Below, piece after piece: positions 27,635 to 36,997 of a stretch of DNA of 64,000 nucleotides (positions within the stretch are counted from its first letter, which is position 1; the number at the start of each line of letters is the position of its first letter). This DNA is from Pseudoxanthomonas mexicana. Lineage in GTDB: Bacteria > Pseudomonadota > Gammaproteobacteria > Xanthomonadales > Xanthomonadaceae. Below the pieces are notes generated by a model, which saw only the letters and a list, made by a program, of their open reading frames with translations, was not told the origin of the DNA and made no database searches. Where the stretch lies: contig NZ_LSIF01000092.1 in the NCBI RefSeq assembly GCF_001556105.1, positions 1 to 64,000 on the forward strand. Reading direction: 5' to 3'. The translations under genes and the position numbers were made by a program.

Positions 27635-28700
27635 GACGTTCCTCGTCGGTGTCGTGCAACGATTGCGGCAGCAGCAGGGTGAAGACCGTATGGCCGGGGC
27701 GCGAGCGGTAGGTCAGCGACCCCCGGTGTTCGCGTGCCACCTGCTGCGACAGCGCCAGGCCCAGGCCGCTGCCTTCGGCGCGGCCGCTGACCAGCGGCAG
27801 GAACAGGTGCTCGGCGAGCGCTTCGGGCACGCCGCGGCCGTCGTCGACGATCTCCACCCGCAGCGCCATCGTGTGCAGGTGGTCGTGGATGCGCGACCCG
27901 TGTTCGACACGGGTGCGCAGGATGATGTTGGCCGCACCCGCCTGCAGGGCGTTGCGGACCAGGTTCCAGACCGCCTGGGTCAGGCGGTCGGCGTCGCCGG
28001 ACAGTTCCGGCAGGCTGGGGTCGTAGTCGCGCTGCAGGCGCACCGACCAGCCACCCTCGTTCTCGGCCAGGCGCAGCACGCGTTCCAGCACGGTGTGGAT
28101 GTTCAACGGCGCGTGTGGCCGCTGGGGCGAGGGCGACAGCAGTTGCTCCAGCAGGGTGTTGAGGCGGTTGATCTCGGACTCGATCAGTTCGATCAGCTCG
28201 CGCTCGTCGTCGTTGTCGTTGCGGTGTGCCGCTCGCCGCGCCAGCAGCTGGGCGGCGCCTTTCAGGCCGGCCAGCGGATTGCGCAGCTCGTGCGCCAGTC
28301 CCTTCAGGGCCGCGCTCAAGGCATTCGGCAACACGTGGGTGGGATCCAGCGCGGGAAACTCGTCGACCGGATGCGCTTCCAGCAGCCAGCCGCCGCCCTC
28401 CAGCCGCGACAGCCAGCCTTCGGCGAAGCAGGGCGACTCGCCCGGCATGCCCAGCGCCATGCGGTGCAGGCGCAGGACGTCGCGATCGGTGTTTTCAAGG
28501 AAGCGCGCCATGGCGTCGCCTTCGATCTCCAGGGCCGCCAGTGGTTGGGCCAGCAGGCGGCGGGTACTGACGCCCAGCCAGCGGGCGAAGGCAGGGTTCA
28601 CGCCGCGGATCAGGCCGGCGGCATCCGCCCAGGCCACCGGCGTGCTCAGCGCGTCGGTGGTGGGCTCGAAACGCATAGGGGACGGGGCCGGGGACGACAT
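27624..28700 (-). CDS. ntrB: Nitrogen sensor histidine kinase NtrB
   Basis: 358 residues. N-terminal PAS domain (about 10-110), H-box LKGLAHELRNPLAGLKGAAQLL with the phosphorylated His, then WNLVRNALQAG (N box), VEIVDDGRGVPEAL and GSGLGLALSQQVAREHRG (G boxes). No membrane helix, as expected for NtrB, whose activity is set by PII binding rather than by a ligand. Upstream of ntrC with an overlap. An NtrC-type site lies immediately in front of its start codon, suggesting autoregulation. Confidence 0.97.
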
Positions 28701-28730
28701 TGCACCAGTTTAGTGCAAAGCCGTCCCCGG
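28688..28730 (-). promoter_or_regulatory. NtrC-type operator inside a hairpin between amtB and ntrB
   Basis: TGCACCAGTTTAGTGCA at 28701-28717 differs from the NtrC consensus TGCACC-N5-GGTGCA at one position and ends next to the ntrB ATG. It is flanked by perfect 9-base arms CCGGGGACG/CGTCCCCGG (28688-28696 and 28722-28730), so the same DNA could form a long hairpin that ends the amtB transcript. Placement suggests repression or tuning of ntrBC. Confidence 0.55.
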
Positions 28731-28737
28731 TAATCCA

Positions 28738-30216
28738 TCAGGCCTCGTAGGCCGATTCGCCGTGCGAGACGATGTCCAGGCCCTCGCGCTCGGCGTCCTC
28801 GGTCACGCGCAGGCCGAACACGACCTTGGCGATCAGGAAGGCGACCACCGAGACCACGCCGATCCAGACGATGGTCAGGCCCACACCGGTCGCCTGCTTG
28901 ATGACCTGCGCCACCCAGTCGAAGTCCTCGGCACCCGGACCACCCAGGCCCGGCGCATGGAACACGCCGGTCAGGATCGCGCCGATGATGCCGCCGACCG
29001 CGTGCACGCCGAACACGTCCGCGGTGTCGTCGACCTTCAGCAGGCGCTTCAGACCGGTGACGCCCCACACGCAGACCACGCCGGCGATGAAGCCGATGGC
29101 CACGGCGCCGAACGGACCCACCAGGCCGGCGGCCGGGGTGATGCCGACCAGGCCGGCCACCGCACCCGAAGCCACGCCCAGTGCGGACGACTTGCCCTTG
29201 AAGATCTTCTCGGTCAATGCCCAGGCGATGACGGCGGCAGCGGTGGCGACCAGCGTGTTGATGAAGGCCAGTGCCGCGCCTGCATTGGCTTCCAGGTTGG
29301 AACCGGCATTGAAGCCGAACCAGCCCACCCACAGCAGCGAGGCGCCGACGTAGGTCAGGGTGACGTTGTGCGGCTTCAGCGCGGTCTGGCCGTAGCCCAG
29401 GCGCTTGCCGACGAAGTACGCGCCGATCAGGCCGGCCACGCCCGCGTTGATGTGCACCACGGTGCCGCCGGCGAAATCCAGCGCGCCCAGTTCGAACAGA
29501 TAGCCGCCGGTGGCCCACACGATGTGCGCGATCGGCAGGTAGCCGAAGGTGAACCAGATCACCGAGAACAGGATGACCGCGGCGAACTTCATGCGCTCGG
29601 CGAACGCACCGACGATCAGCGCGCCGGTGATGCCCGCGAACGTCGACTGGAACGCGACGAACACGTACTCCGGCAGACTGACGCCATCGGTGAACGTGGC
29701 CGCCAGCGTTTCCGGCGTCACGCCCTTCAGGAACAGCTTGTCGAGGTTGCCGATCCACTGGCCTTCGCCCGAGAACGCGAGGCTGTAGCCGTAGACGATC
29801 CACAGCACCACCAGCAGCGAGAACACGGTGATGACCTGCACCAGCACGGACAGCACGTTCTTCGAACGCACCATGCCGCCGTAGAACAGCGCCAGGCCCG
29901 GCACCACCATCAGCAGCACCAGCAGCGTGGACGTCAGCATCCACGCCACGTCGCCCTTCTCCACCACCGGTTCGGCAGCGGCTTCTTCAGCGGGCGCCGC
30001 TTCCGGCGCGGGCGCTTCGGTGACCGTCTCGGTGACGACCTCTGTGACCACGTCCGCCGCGGGTGCGGCTTCGGCGGTCGCTTCGGCCGCCGGCGGCGGC
30101 GTGGTGTCCTGCGCGATGGCGGTCGCCACCACGCCCATCGTCATCACGCCGCACAACGCGGCCAGGAGTAGCACTTGCGCACGGGTCTTCCACCCGGACA
30201 ACAGTCGAGTCTTCAT
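28738..30216 (-). CDS. amtB: Ammonium transporter AmtB
   Basis: 492 residues. Signal-like first helix (VLLLAALCGVMTMGVVATAIAQ), then an unusual acidic Ala/Glu/Pro/Thr-rich stretch of about 55 residues before the first core helix (WMLTSTLLVLLMVVPGLALFYGG). The core has eleven helices with NVLSVLVQ, DFAGGTVVHINAGVAGL (pore His), FNAGSNLEANAGAALAF and DVFGVHAVGGIIGAIL (second pore His). Trimeric inner-membrane channel for ammonium, gated by GlnK, whose gene lies 16 bases upstream. Confidence 0.96.
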   Translation of the reverse strand: MKTRLLSGWKTRAQVLLLAALCGVMTMGVVATAIAQDTTPPPAAEATAEAAPAADVVTEVVTETVTEAPAPEAAPAEEAAAEPVVEKGDVAWMLTSTLLVLLMVVPGLALFYGGMVRSKNVLSVLVQVITVFSLLVVLWIVYGYSLAFSGEGQWIGNLDKLFLKGVTPETLAATFTDGVSLPEYVFVAFQSTFAGITGALIVGAFAERMKFAAVILFSVIWFTFGYLPIAHIVWATGGYLFELGALDFAGGTVVHINAGVAGLIGAYFVGKRLGYGQTALKPHNVTLTYVGASLLWVGWFGFNAGSNLEANAGAALAFINTLVATAAAVIAWALTEKIFKGKSSALGVASGAVAGLVGITPAAGLVGPFGAVAIGFIAGVVCVWGVTGLKRLLKVDDTADVFGVHAVGGIIGAILTGVFHAPGLGGPGAEDFDWVAQVIKQATGVGLTIVWIGVVSVVAFLIAKVVFGLRVTEDAEREGLDIVSHGESAYEA

Positions 30217-30232
30217 GTGGGGGCTCCGAGTG

Positions 30233-31003
<771 letters not shown>

Positions 31004-32413
31004 TCAGCTGGCGTAGTACAGCTGGTATTCGAGCGGGTGCGTGGCCGCGCGGAACTTGGTCACTTCCTGCATCTTCAGCGCGATGTACGCGTCGATGAAG
31101 TCGTCCGACATCACGCCGCCGGCCTTGAGGAAGTCGCGGTCCTTGTCCAGCGCGTCCAGCGCCTGGTCCAGGCTGGAGCAGACCTGCGGGATGTTCTTCT
31201 CTTCTTCCGGCGGCAGGTCGTACAGGTCCTTGTCGCTCGGCGCGCCCGGGTCGATCTGGTTCTTGATGCCGTCCAGGCCGGCCATCATCAGCGCGGTGAA
31301 GGTCAGGTAGCCGGACTGCAGCGGATCGGGGAAGCGGATCTCGATGCGGCGCGCCTTCGGATTGGCGACCCACGGAATGCGGCACGAAGCGGAGCGGTTG
31401 CGCGCCGAGTAGGCCAGCATCACCGGTGCTTCGAAGCCCGGCACCAGGCGCTTGTAGCTGTTGGTGCCCGAGTTGGCGAACGCGTTGATCGCCTTGGCGT
31501 GCTTGAAGATGCCGCCGATGTACCACAGCGCCATCTGCGACAGGCCGCCGTAGCCGTCGCCGGAGAACAGGTTCTGCCCGCCCTTGGCCAGCGACTGGTG
31601 CACGTGCATGCCGCTGCCGTTGTCGCCGACGATCGGCTTGGGCATGAAGGTGACGGTCTTGCCGTTGCGGTGGGCGACGTTGCGCACCACGTACTTCATG
31701 CGCTGCAGCTCGTCGGCCTTCTGCACCAGCGTGTTGAACTTGGCGCCGATCTCGCACTGGCCGGCGGTGGCGACTTCGTGGTGGTGCACTTCGACCTCGA
31801 TGCCGACCTGTTCCAGCGTCTTGCACATCTCGGCGCGCAGGTCGTGCAGCGAGTCGGTCGGCGGCACCGGGAAGTAACCACCCTTGATGCCCGGACGATA
31901 GCCGCTGTTGGCGCCGTCGTAGCTCTTGCCGCTGTTCCAGGCGCCTTCCTCGGAATTGATCTTGAAGAAGGTGTTGCCCATGTCGTTGGCGAACTGCACG
32001 GAATCGAAGATGAAGAACTCGGGTTCCGGACCGAAGAACGCCACGTCGGCGACGCCGCTGGCCTTCAGGTGGGCTTCGGCGCGCTTGGCGATGCCGCGCG
32101 GATCGCGCGTGTAGCCCTGCATGGTGGCGGGATCGAGGATGTCGCAGACCAGCACCAGGGTCGGATCGGCATAGAACGGATCCAGATACGCCGTGCTCGG
32201 GTCGGGCAGCAGCACCATGTCGGACTCGTTGATGCCCTTCCAGCCCGAGATCGAAGAGCCATCGAACATCTTGCCGTCTTCGAACAGCGAGGCGTCCACG
32301 ATGCTGACGGGGAAGGTGACGTGCTGCTCGACACCACGCATGTCGACGAAGCGCAGGTCGACGAACTCGACCTTGTGCTCCTTGATCAGCTTCTCGACGT
32401 TGTCCAGGGACAT
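31004..32413 (-). CDS. glnA: Glutamine synthetase, type I
   Basis: 469 residues, the usual GSI-beta length. Makes glutamine from glutamate and ammonia with ATP; dodecamer. [18 protein letters not shown] near residue 50, [10 protein letters not shown] near 130, [18 protein letters not shown] near 210 (metal ligands), and [17 protein letters not shown] near 265 mark the active site; [10 protein letters not shown] follows. [15 protein letters not shown] near residue 395 contains the Tyr that is adenylylated by GlnE. Preceded by a sigma-54 promoter and NtrC sites, so nitrogen-regulated. Confidence 0.98.
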   Translation of the reverse strand: MSLDNVEKLIKEHKVEFVDLRFVDMRGVEQHVTFPVSIVDASLFEDGKMFDGSSISGWKGINESDMVLLPDPSTAYLDPFYADPTLVLVCDILDPATMQGYTRDPRGIAKRAEAHLKASGVADVAFFGPEPEFFIFDSVQFANDMGNTFFKINSEEGAWNSGKSYDGANSGYRPGIKGGYFPVPPTDSLHDLRAEMCKTLEQVGIEVEVHHHEVATAGQCEIGAKFNTLVQKADELQRMKYVVRNVAHRNGKTVTFMPKPIVGDNGSGMHVHQSLAKGGQNLFSGDGYGGLSQMALWYIGGIFKHAKAINAFANSGTNSYKRLVPGFEAPVMLAYSARNRSASCRIPWVANPKARRIEIRFPDPLQSGYLTFTALMMAGLDGIKNQIDPGAPSDKDLYDLPPEEEKNIPQVCSSLDQALDALDKDRDFLKAGGVMSDDFIDAYIALKMQEVTKFRAATHPLEYQLYYAS

Positions 32414-32454
32414 CTTGGAACCTCGGGTTGGATGAAGGGTTGAGCCTGACTAGA

Positions 32455-32469
32455 GCAATCGCCGTGCCA
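32455..32469 (-). promoter_or_regulatory. Sigma-54 promoter of glnA
   Basis: On the minus strand TGGCACGGCGATTGC matches the -24/-12 consensus TGGCAC-N5-TTGC at every fixed base. Transcription would begin near 32444, giving a leader of about 30 nt before the glnA ATG at 32413. Confidence 0.85.
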
Positions 32470-32532
32470 ACCTTTCACCGCCTCCAACCCATTGATTTTC
32501 AATAGCCCTCGTCACGCCGCGCTCACAGCAAG

Positions 32533-32579
32533 GCACCCGATTGGCGCATTCATCCGGCCGTGAGCACCATTACGGTGCA
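32533..32579 (-). promoter_or_regulatory. Two NtrC-binding sites upstream of the glnA promoter
   Basis: AGCACCATTACGGTGCA (32563-32579) has a perfect GCACC-N5-GGTGC dyad; GCACCCGATTGGCGC (32533-32547) differs in one base. The centres are 31 bp apart, about three helical turns, and lie about 96 and 127 bp upstream of the predicted start, the layout of the classic enterobacterial glnA enhancer. Confidence 0.8.
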
Positions 32580-32630
32580 TTCGGCTTTCCTCTATCCTTG
32601 CGCCTCTCCGTCGCCCCTCACGCGAGCCCC

Positions 32631-33428
32631 ATGACCGACCTGCTCGCCGCGCTGCTGCTCGGCATCCTCGAAGGCCTGACCGAATTCCTGCCGGTGTCCA
32701 GCACCGGACACCTGCTGATCGCGCAACACTGGCTGGGCGAGCGCTCGGACTTCTTCAACATCGTCATCCAGGCGGGCGCGATCCTCGCGACCACACTGGT
32801 GTTCCGCCGCCGGATCTGGGAACTGGCCACCGGCTGCTGGCGCGATGCCGAGGCGCGCGACTATTCGATGAAACTGGCCGCCGCCTTCCTGGTGACCGCG
32901 CTGGTCGGCCTGCCGGTGCGACTGGCCGGCTGGGAGTTGCCGGAGACCGTCACGCCGATCGCCTGGGCACTGATCCTCGGTGGCGTCTGGATGCTGATCG
33001 CCGAGCACTTCGCAGAAAAACGCGGCGACGTCGCCACGATCACGTGGAAGGTCGCGATCCTGGTGGGTCTGGCGCAGGTGGTGGCCGGCGTGTTCCCCGG
33101 CACCTCGCGCTCGGCCGCGGCGATCTTCATGGCCATGCTGGCCGGTACCAGCCGGCGCTCGTCGGCCGCGGAGTTCGTGTTCCTCCTCGGCATCCCCACC
33201 ATGTTCGCGGCCAGCGGCTACGCGTTCCTGGAACTGGTCAAGGATGACGCGCTGGGCACCGAGAACTGGGGCGAGGTCGCGCTGGCGTTCGCCGCCGCCA
33301 CCGTCACCGGCTTCATGGTGGTGAAGTGGCTGCTCGGCTTCATCAAGGCGCACCGCTTCACCGGCTTCGCCGTCTACCGCATCGTGTTGGGCGCGCTGCT
33401 GCTGTTGCTGATGCCGGCAGGCGCCTGA
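32631..33428 (+). CDS. uppP: Undecaprenyl-diphosphate phosphatase
   Basis: 265 residues, eight predicted membrane helices. Recycles undecaprenyl diphosphate to the monophosphate for peptidoglycan and O-antigen synthesis. LGILEGLTEFLPVSSTGHLLIA near residue 12 contains the catalytic Glu/Ser motif (EGLTEFLPVSSTGH), and VFPGTSRSAAAI near residue 155 the second (PGTSRS). ATG 32631 is chosen over an upstream Met because the family starts within a few residues of the first helix. Divergent from glnA; its promoter must lie in or beside the NtrC enhancer region. Confidence 0.96.
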   Translation: MTDLLAALLLGILEGLTEFLPVSSTGHLLIAQHWLGERSDFFNIVIQAGAILATTLVFRRRIWELATGCWRDAEARDYSMKLAAAFLVTALVGLPVRLAGWELPETVTPIAWALILGGVWMLIAEHFAEKRGDVATITWKVAILVGLAQVVAGVFPGTSRSAAAIFMAMLAGTSRRSSAAEFVFLLGIPTMFAASGYAFLELVKDDALGTENWGEVALAFAAATVTGFMVVKWLLGFIKAHRFTGFAVYRIVLGALLLLLMPAGA

Positions 33429-33498
33429 GCCGGGCGGGCGCTTCACCCCGATCCAACCCGTCATGCGTTCGGATAGTCCACCTTCGGGAGACATCACC

Positions 33499-34317
33499 AT
33501 GAAACGACTGCTGCTGCTTGCCCTGCCACTGGCCCTGATTGCCTGCACGAAGCCCGCCGAGCCAGACTCTCCACCCGACGTGACGCCCGCAGCAGCGGTA
33601 CCTGCGGTCGCACCAAGCATGGCGGATGCGGCGCTGCTGCCGAAGTACCACTGGCGACTCAGCGAGGCGACCGATGCGCAGGGCCAGCGCATCGCGGCAC
33701 TGTTCGCGCGCGCCGATCAACCGGTGCAACTGGATTTCCGCGACGGTCGCGTCGGCGTGTCCAATACCTGCAACCGCATGGGCGGCACGTATACCGCCTC
33801 CGACAGTTCACTGACGGCCGGGCGCCTGGCCGCCACGCAGATGGCCTGTGGCGACAGCGCCGTCATGGCATTGGACCAGGAAGTCGGCAAGCGCCTGGAA
33901 GGCACGCTGAAGATGGCGACCACCACTGGCGAGCCGCCCACGCTGACGCTGACCACCGCCACCGGCGACGTGCTCGCCTTCGCCGGCGAACCCACCGCGG
34001 AAACCCGCTACGGCGGTGCCGGCGAGCGCGTGTTCCTGGAGGTCGCGTCCGAGACCAAGCCCTGCAGCCACCCGCTAATCCCCGACAAGCAGTGCCTGCA
34101 GGTGCGCGAGATCCAGTACGACGACAAGGGCCTGAAGGTCGGCACGCCCGGCGAGTTCCAGCATTTCTACGACAGCATCGAGGGCTACACGCAGGAGCCC
34201 GGCATCCGCAACGTGCTGCGCGTGGATCGCTACACGGTGAAGAACCCGCCGGCCGATGCCTCCTCGAAGGCCTACGTGCTGGACATGGTGGTGGAGTCGG
34301 CCAGCGAGAAGAAGTGA
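33499..34317 (+). CDS. META- and DUF4377-domain lipoprotein
   Basis: 272 residues from ATG 33499 (GGGAG 8 bases upstream). Lipobox ALPLALIAC. Residues 55-165 form a META/HslJ-like domain (YHWRLSEATDAQGQ, FRDGRVGVSNTCNRMGGTYTA, LAATQMACGDSAVMALDQE), and residues 180-268 a DUF4377 domain (RVFLEVASETKPCSHPLIPDKQCLQVREIQYDDKGL). This fusion is common in xanthomonads; envelope stress or metal-related roles have been suggested for META proteins but nothing here decides it. Confidence 0.85.
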   Translation: MKRLLLLALPLALIACTKPAEPDSPPDVTPAAAVPAVAPSMADAALLPKYHWRLSEATDAQGQRIAALFARADQPVQLDFRDGRVGVSNTCNRMGGTYTASDSSLTAGRLAATQMACGDSAVMALDQEVGKRLEGTLKMATTTGEPPTLTLTTATGDVLAFAGEPTAETRYGGAGERVFLEVASETKPCSHPLIPDKQCLQVREIQYDDKGLKVGTPGEFQHFYDSIEGYTQEPGIRNVLRVDRYTVKNPPADASSKAYVLDMVVESASEKK

Positions 34318-34414
34318 CGCCTCTGCAACCGATGCGCGTCGTGCCCGCATGACGCGCATCGGTGCTGGGGACCAGACGCTATAGTGGCGCGTCACCGGCA
34401 TCGACGCGTACCTG

Positions 34415-35836
34415 ATGAATCACTCCGCAAGGAACGCTTCTCCTCTTCCGTGGATCGCCGTTGCCTTGCTGGCCGCCTCCGCACTGCTGATGTGGTGGCC
34501 GGCGCTGCAGACGCCGTTCTGGGGCGACGACTACGTTTTCCTCCACGCCGCGCACGCGACTAACGCCGCCGGCGCGCCCTGGTGGTCGGATTTCTGGCCG
34601 TCGTCGCCGCCGCGGTTCTGGCGCCCTCTTTCGCAGGAAGGCTACTGGCGCTGGGTCGACGCAGCGCTGGGCGGCAGCGCGCATGCGGCGCACATCGTCA
34701 GCCTGGTCCTGCATGTGTTGGCCACGCTCGGTGTGGCCCTGTTCGCCTTCCGCCTGGCGCGCGCGTGCCGCTGGCCGCATGCCGGCCGCATCGCCGCCTT
34801 CGCCGGTGCCGTGTATGGCGCGCTGACCCTGCACCTGTTGCCGGTGCATTGGGCAGCAGCGGCCAACAACGCGATGCTGACGCTGTTCACCACGCTGCTG
34901 CTTGCGGCCTGGGTCATCGCGCGCGCCGACGCCACCCTCCGGCTGCGCCCGCTCCTGCTGGCCTCGTTGCCGGTGTGGCTGGCGCTGGCGCTGCTGAGCA
35001 AGGAATCCGCCGCGCTGACGCCTGCGTTGATGCTCGTGGTCGCCGCATTCGTCGTCGTACGTCGGCTCGACCGCGGCGAACTCGTCGCCTGGCTGGCCTG
35101 CGTGGCCGTCGTCGCGATCTGGCTGTCGTTGCGCTCGCGTTTCACCGCCAACACCGACGCGTCCTACGACCTGAGCCTGGGCAGCAACGTGCTGCGCAAC
35201 GCGGCCTCGTTCGTGGCGTGGCTGCTGAACGTCCCGCGCGAGGCGATGCGCATGGCGGTCGCGGGCGAACGCATGCAGGGCCTGGCCTGGATCGCCGCCA
35301 CCGCGCTGCCGATGCTGGCCGCGTGGGCGATCGCCGGCTGGCGCGGGCGCACGTTGCTGACGCCGCTGCAGTGGTGGTGTGTCGCGGCCTTCGCCGGGCT
35401 CGCGTATGCGCCGTACTTCCTGTTCGCCTGGAACAGCTACGAGTACTACGCCGCCATCGCCGTGATCCTGCCGGTGATCGTGCTGGCGCGCTGCGTGGCC
35501 GCCGATGGCGTCGCGCTGGTGGTCGCCGTCCTGATCGCCGTGTCGTCGTGGATCGCCGTGGAAGGCACGCGGCGGCTGGATCATCCCGGCCTCATCGGCC
35601 GTACGCACTGGGCGGAGGCGACCCTGCAGGCGCTGGAACGGCAACCGGTCGCCGCCCCCCTGCATGTCGGCGTGGCGGACGAGCAGCGCTTCTACGCCAT
35701 CGGCCAGATGGGCCTGGCATGGCGGCTCGGCCTGCCGCCCGAGCAGATCCGCGTGGCCCGGGAATGCCCTTCCTCGGACACATGCCTGGTCATCGATGCC
35801 GACGGGCGCTGGCGCTGGCGAAACGCCGCCAGGTGA
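34415..35836 (+). CDS. Polytopic membrane protein, possible GT-C glycosyltransferase
   Basis: 473 residues with about ten membrane helices. The first periplasmic loop has PFWGDDYVFLH, an Asp-Asp motif placed like the catalytic loop of GT-C family glycosyltransferases; HLLPVHWAAAANNAMLTLF and LALLSKESAALTPALMLVVAAF are typical of the same superfamily. The C-terminal 90 residues look soluble. Could transfer a sugar from a lipid carrier in the periplasm; substrate unknown and no cluster of cell-surface sugar genes is nearby. Confidence 0.7.
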   Translation: MNHSARNASPLPWIAVALLAASALLMWWPALQTPFWGDDYVFLHAAHATNAAGAPWWSDFWPSSPPRFWRPLSQEGYWRWVDAALGGSAHAAHIVSLVLHVLATLGVALFAFRLARACRWPHAGRIAAFAGAVYGALTLHLLPVHWAAAANNAMLTLFTTLLLAAWVIARADATLRLRPLLLASLPVWLALALLSKESAALTPALMLVVAAFVVVRRLDRGELVAWLACVAVVAIWLSLRSRFTANTDASYDLSLGSNVLRNAASFVAWLLNVPREAMRMAVAGERMQGLAWIAATALPMLAAWAIAGWRGRTLLTPLQWWCVAAFAGLAYAPYFLFAWNSYEYYAAIAVILPVIVLARCVAADGVALVVAVLIAVSSWIAVEGTRRLDHPGLIGRTHWAEATLQALERQPVAAPLHVGVADEQRFYAIGQMGLAWRLGLPPEQIRVARECPSSDTCLVIDADGRWRWRNAAR

Positions 35837-35851
35837 TGCGTTTGCTGCGGA

Positions 35852-36361
35852 TCAAGCGGAAAGCGCGGCCGGACGGCGCCTGAGCACCACGCGCGTGCGC
35901 GGCCAGCGATCGTGCCACCCGCGCGGATCTTCGTCGTCGGCGAACAGGATCGAAAACGCTTCGAACGGCACCACGCGGCTCAGGCTGCGCAACAACGCCT
36001 GGTTGAAACTGATCCTGCGGCCGCTTTCGTCGACGACGCGCGTACGCGTCAGCAGCTTGCCGATCGTCGTCCCTGTCGTGCTTTCCATCAGTGTGTAGTA
36101 CACGATCATCACCGCGGCGCCGATCAGCTGGTCCTGCCACCAGGTCATTCGTTCCGCCCAGTCCAGCACCTCGTCGCCACCCACGATGCCCGCGACGATC
36201 ATGGCCAGGAAGATGATGCCGACCACGATGATCCGGTCGATCATCCAGTGCACGAAGCGCCGGAGCTTGGTGGCCGGCATCAGCACCACCGTTTCGCCGG
36301 CACGGTCGTCGACTACACTGCGGGGACTCTCGTAGGGATTGTCCCCGTCCGCCGGATTCAT
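35852..36361 (-). CDS. RDD-family membrane protein
   Basis: 169 residues from ATG 36361, which overlaps the stop of the YbhB gene as ATGA. Short N-terminal NPYESPRS motif, then the RDD arrangement: FVHWMIDRIIVVGIIFLAMIV (Arg-Asp in the first helix), a second helix pair around LIGAAVMIVYYTLMESTTGTTIGKLLTRTRVVDESG, and a basic C-terminus. RDD proteins are inner-membrane proteins of mostly unknown role, sometimes linked to ion transport or protein quality control. Confidence 0.85.
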   Translation of the reverse strand: MNPADGDNPYESPRSVVDDRAGETVVLMPATKLRRFVHWMIDRIIVVGIIFLAMIVAGIVGGDEVLDWAERMTWWQDQLIGAAVMIVYYTLMESTTGTTIGKLLTRTRVVDESGRRISFNQALLRSLSRVVPFEAFSILFADDEDPRGWHDRWPRTRVVLRRRPAALSA

Positions 36362-36972
36362 CCCTGCACCTTCGTATTCAACGAATACGTTCCGTAAACC
36401 AGCGCCTCGCCCAGCACGTGTCCCTGCATCGCGCACTCGACGTCACCGGCGGTGAAGCGCGCCGGCACGTCGAGCGAAGCAACATCGAGCGCGAACAGGC
36501 GGAAGAAATACCGGTGCGTGCGCAGGTCGTTGAACGGCGGATACGGGCCGTCGTAGCCGTAGTAGTCGCCGCCCATCTGCGCGTCACCGGCGAACCAGCC
36601 GGTGTAGTCGTTCAGGCCCTGTCGCGCGCCGGCCGGTCCGGCAGGCTGCTGCTTGCCGCGAGCGGTCACGCCATCGCTGCAGCTACCCGCCGCGATGTCG
36701 CGCACGTCGGGCGCGATGTCGACCATCGCCCAGTGGATGAAGTGCGCGCGCGGCTGCTCGACCGGGATCTGCACATCCTCGCGACCGACGGTCTCGGGCA
36801 CGGTCGGCGCGTCCGGATCGATGCACAGCAGGGCGAAGGACTTCGTACCTTCCGGCACGCCCTCCCACGCGAGGTGCGGGTTGCGGTTGGCGGCGAACCC
36901 GTCTGGCTGACCCATCGCGAACGCGGCCGGGATGGATGTGGTGTTCTCGAAACTGTCGCTCCAGAGACGCAT
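36358..36972 (-). CDS. YbhB/YbcL-family (PEBP, Raf-kinase-inhibitor-like) protein
   Basis: 204 residues. Phosphatidylethanolamine-binding-protein fold: NRNPHLAWEGVPEGTKSFALLCIDPDAP near residue 30, the ligand-pocket HFIHWAMVDI near residue 78, DYTGWFAGDAQ and YDGPYPPFNDLRTHRYFFRLFALDV (GPCPP-like). No signal peptide. Family members bind phosphate- or lipid-like ligands but have no agreed bacterial function. Coupled to the downstream RDD gene. Confidence 0.9.
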   Translation of the reverse strand: MRLWSDSFENTTSIPAAFAMGQPDGFAANRNPHLAWEGVPEGTKSFALLCIDPDAPTVPETVGREDVQIPVEQPRAHFIHWAMVDIAPDVRDIAAGSCSDGVTARGKQQPAGPAGARQGLNDYTGWFAGDAQMGGDYYGYDGPYPPFNDLRTHRYFFRLFALDVASLDVPARFTAGDVECAMQGHVLGEALVYGTYSLNTKVQG

Positions 36973-36997
36973 GCGTGGCTCCTGCTCGTGGGGGGAA

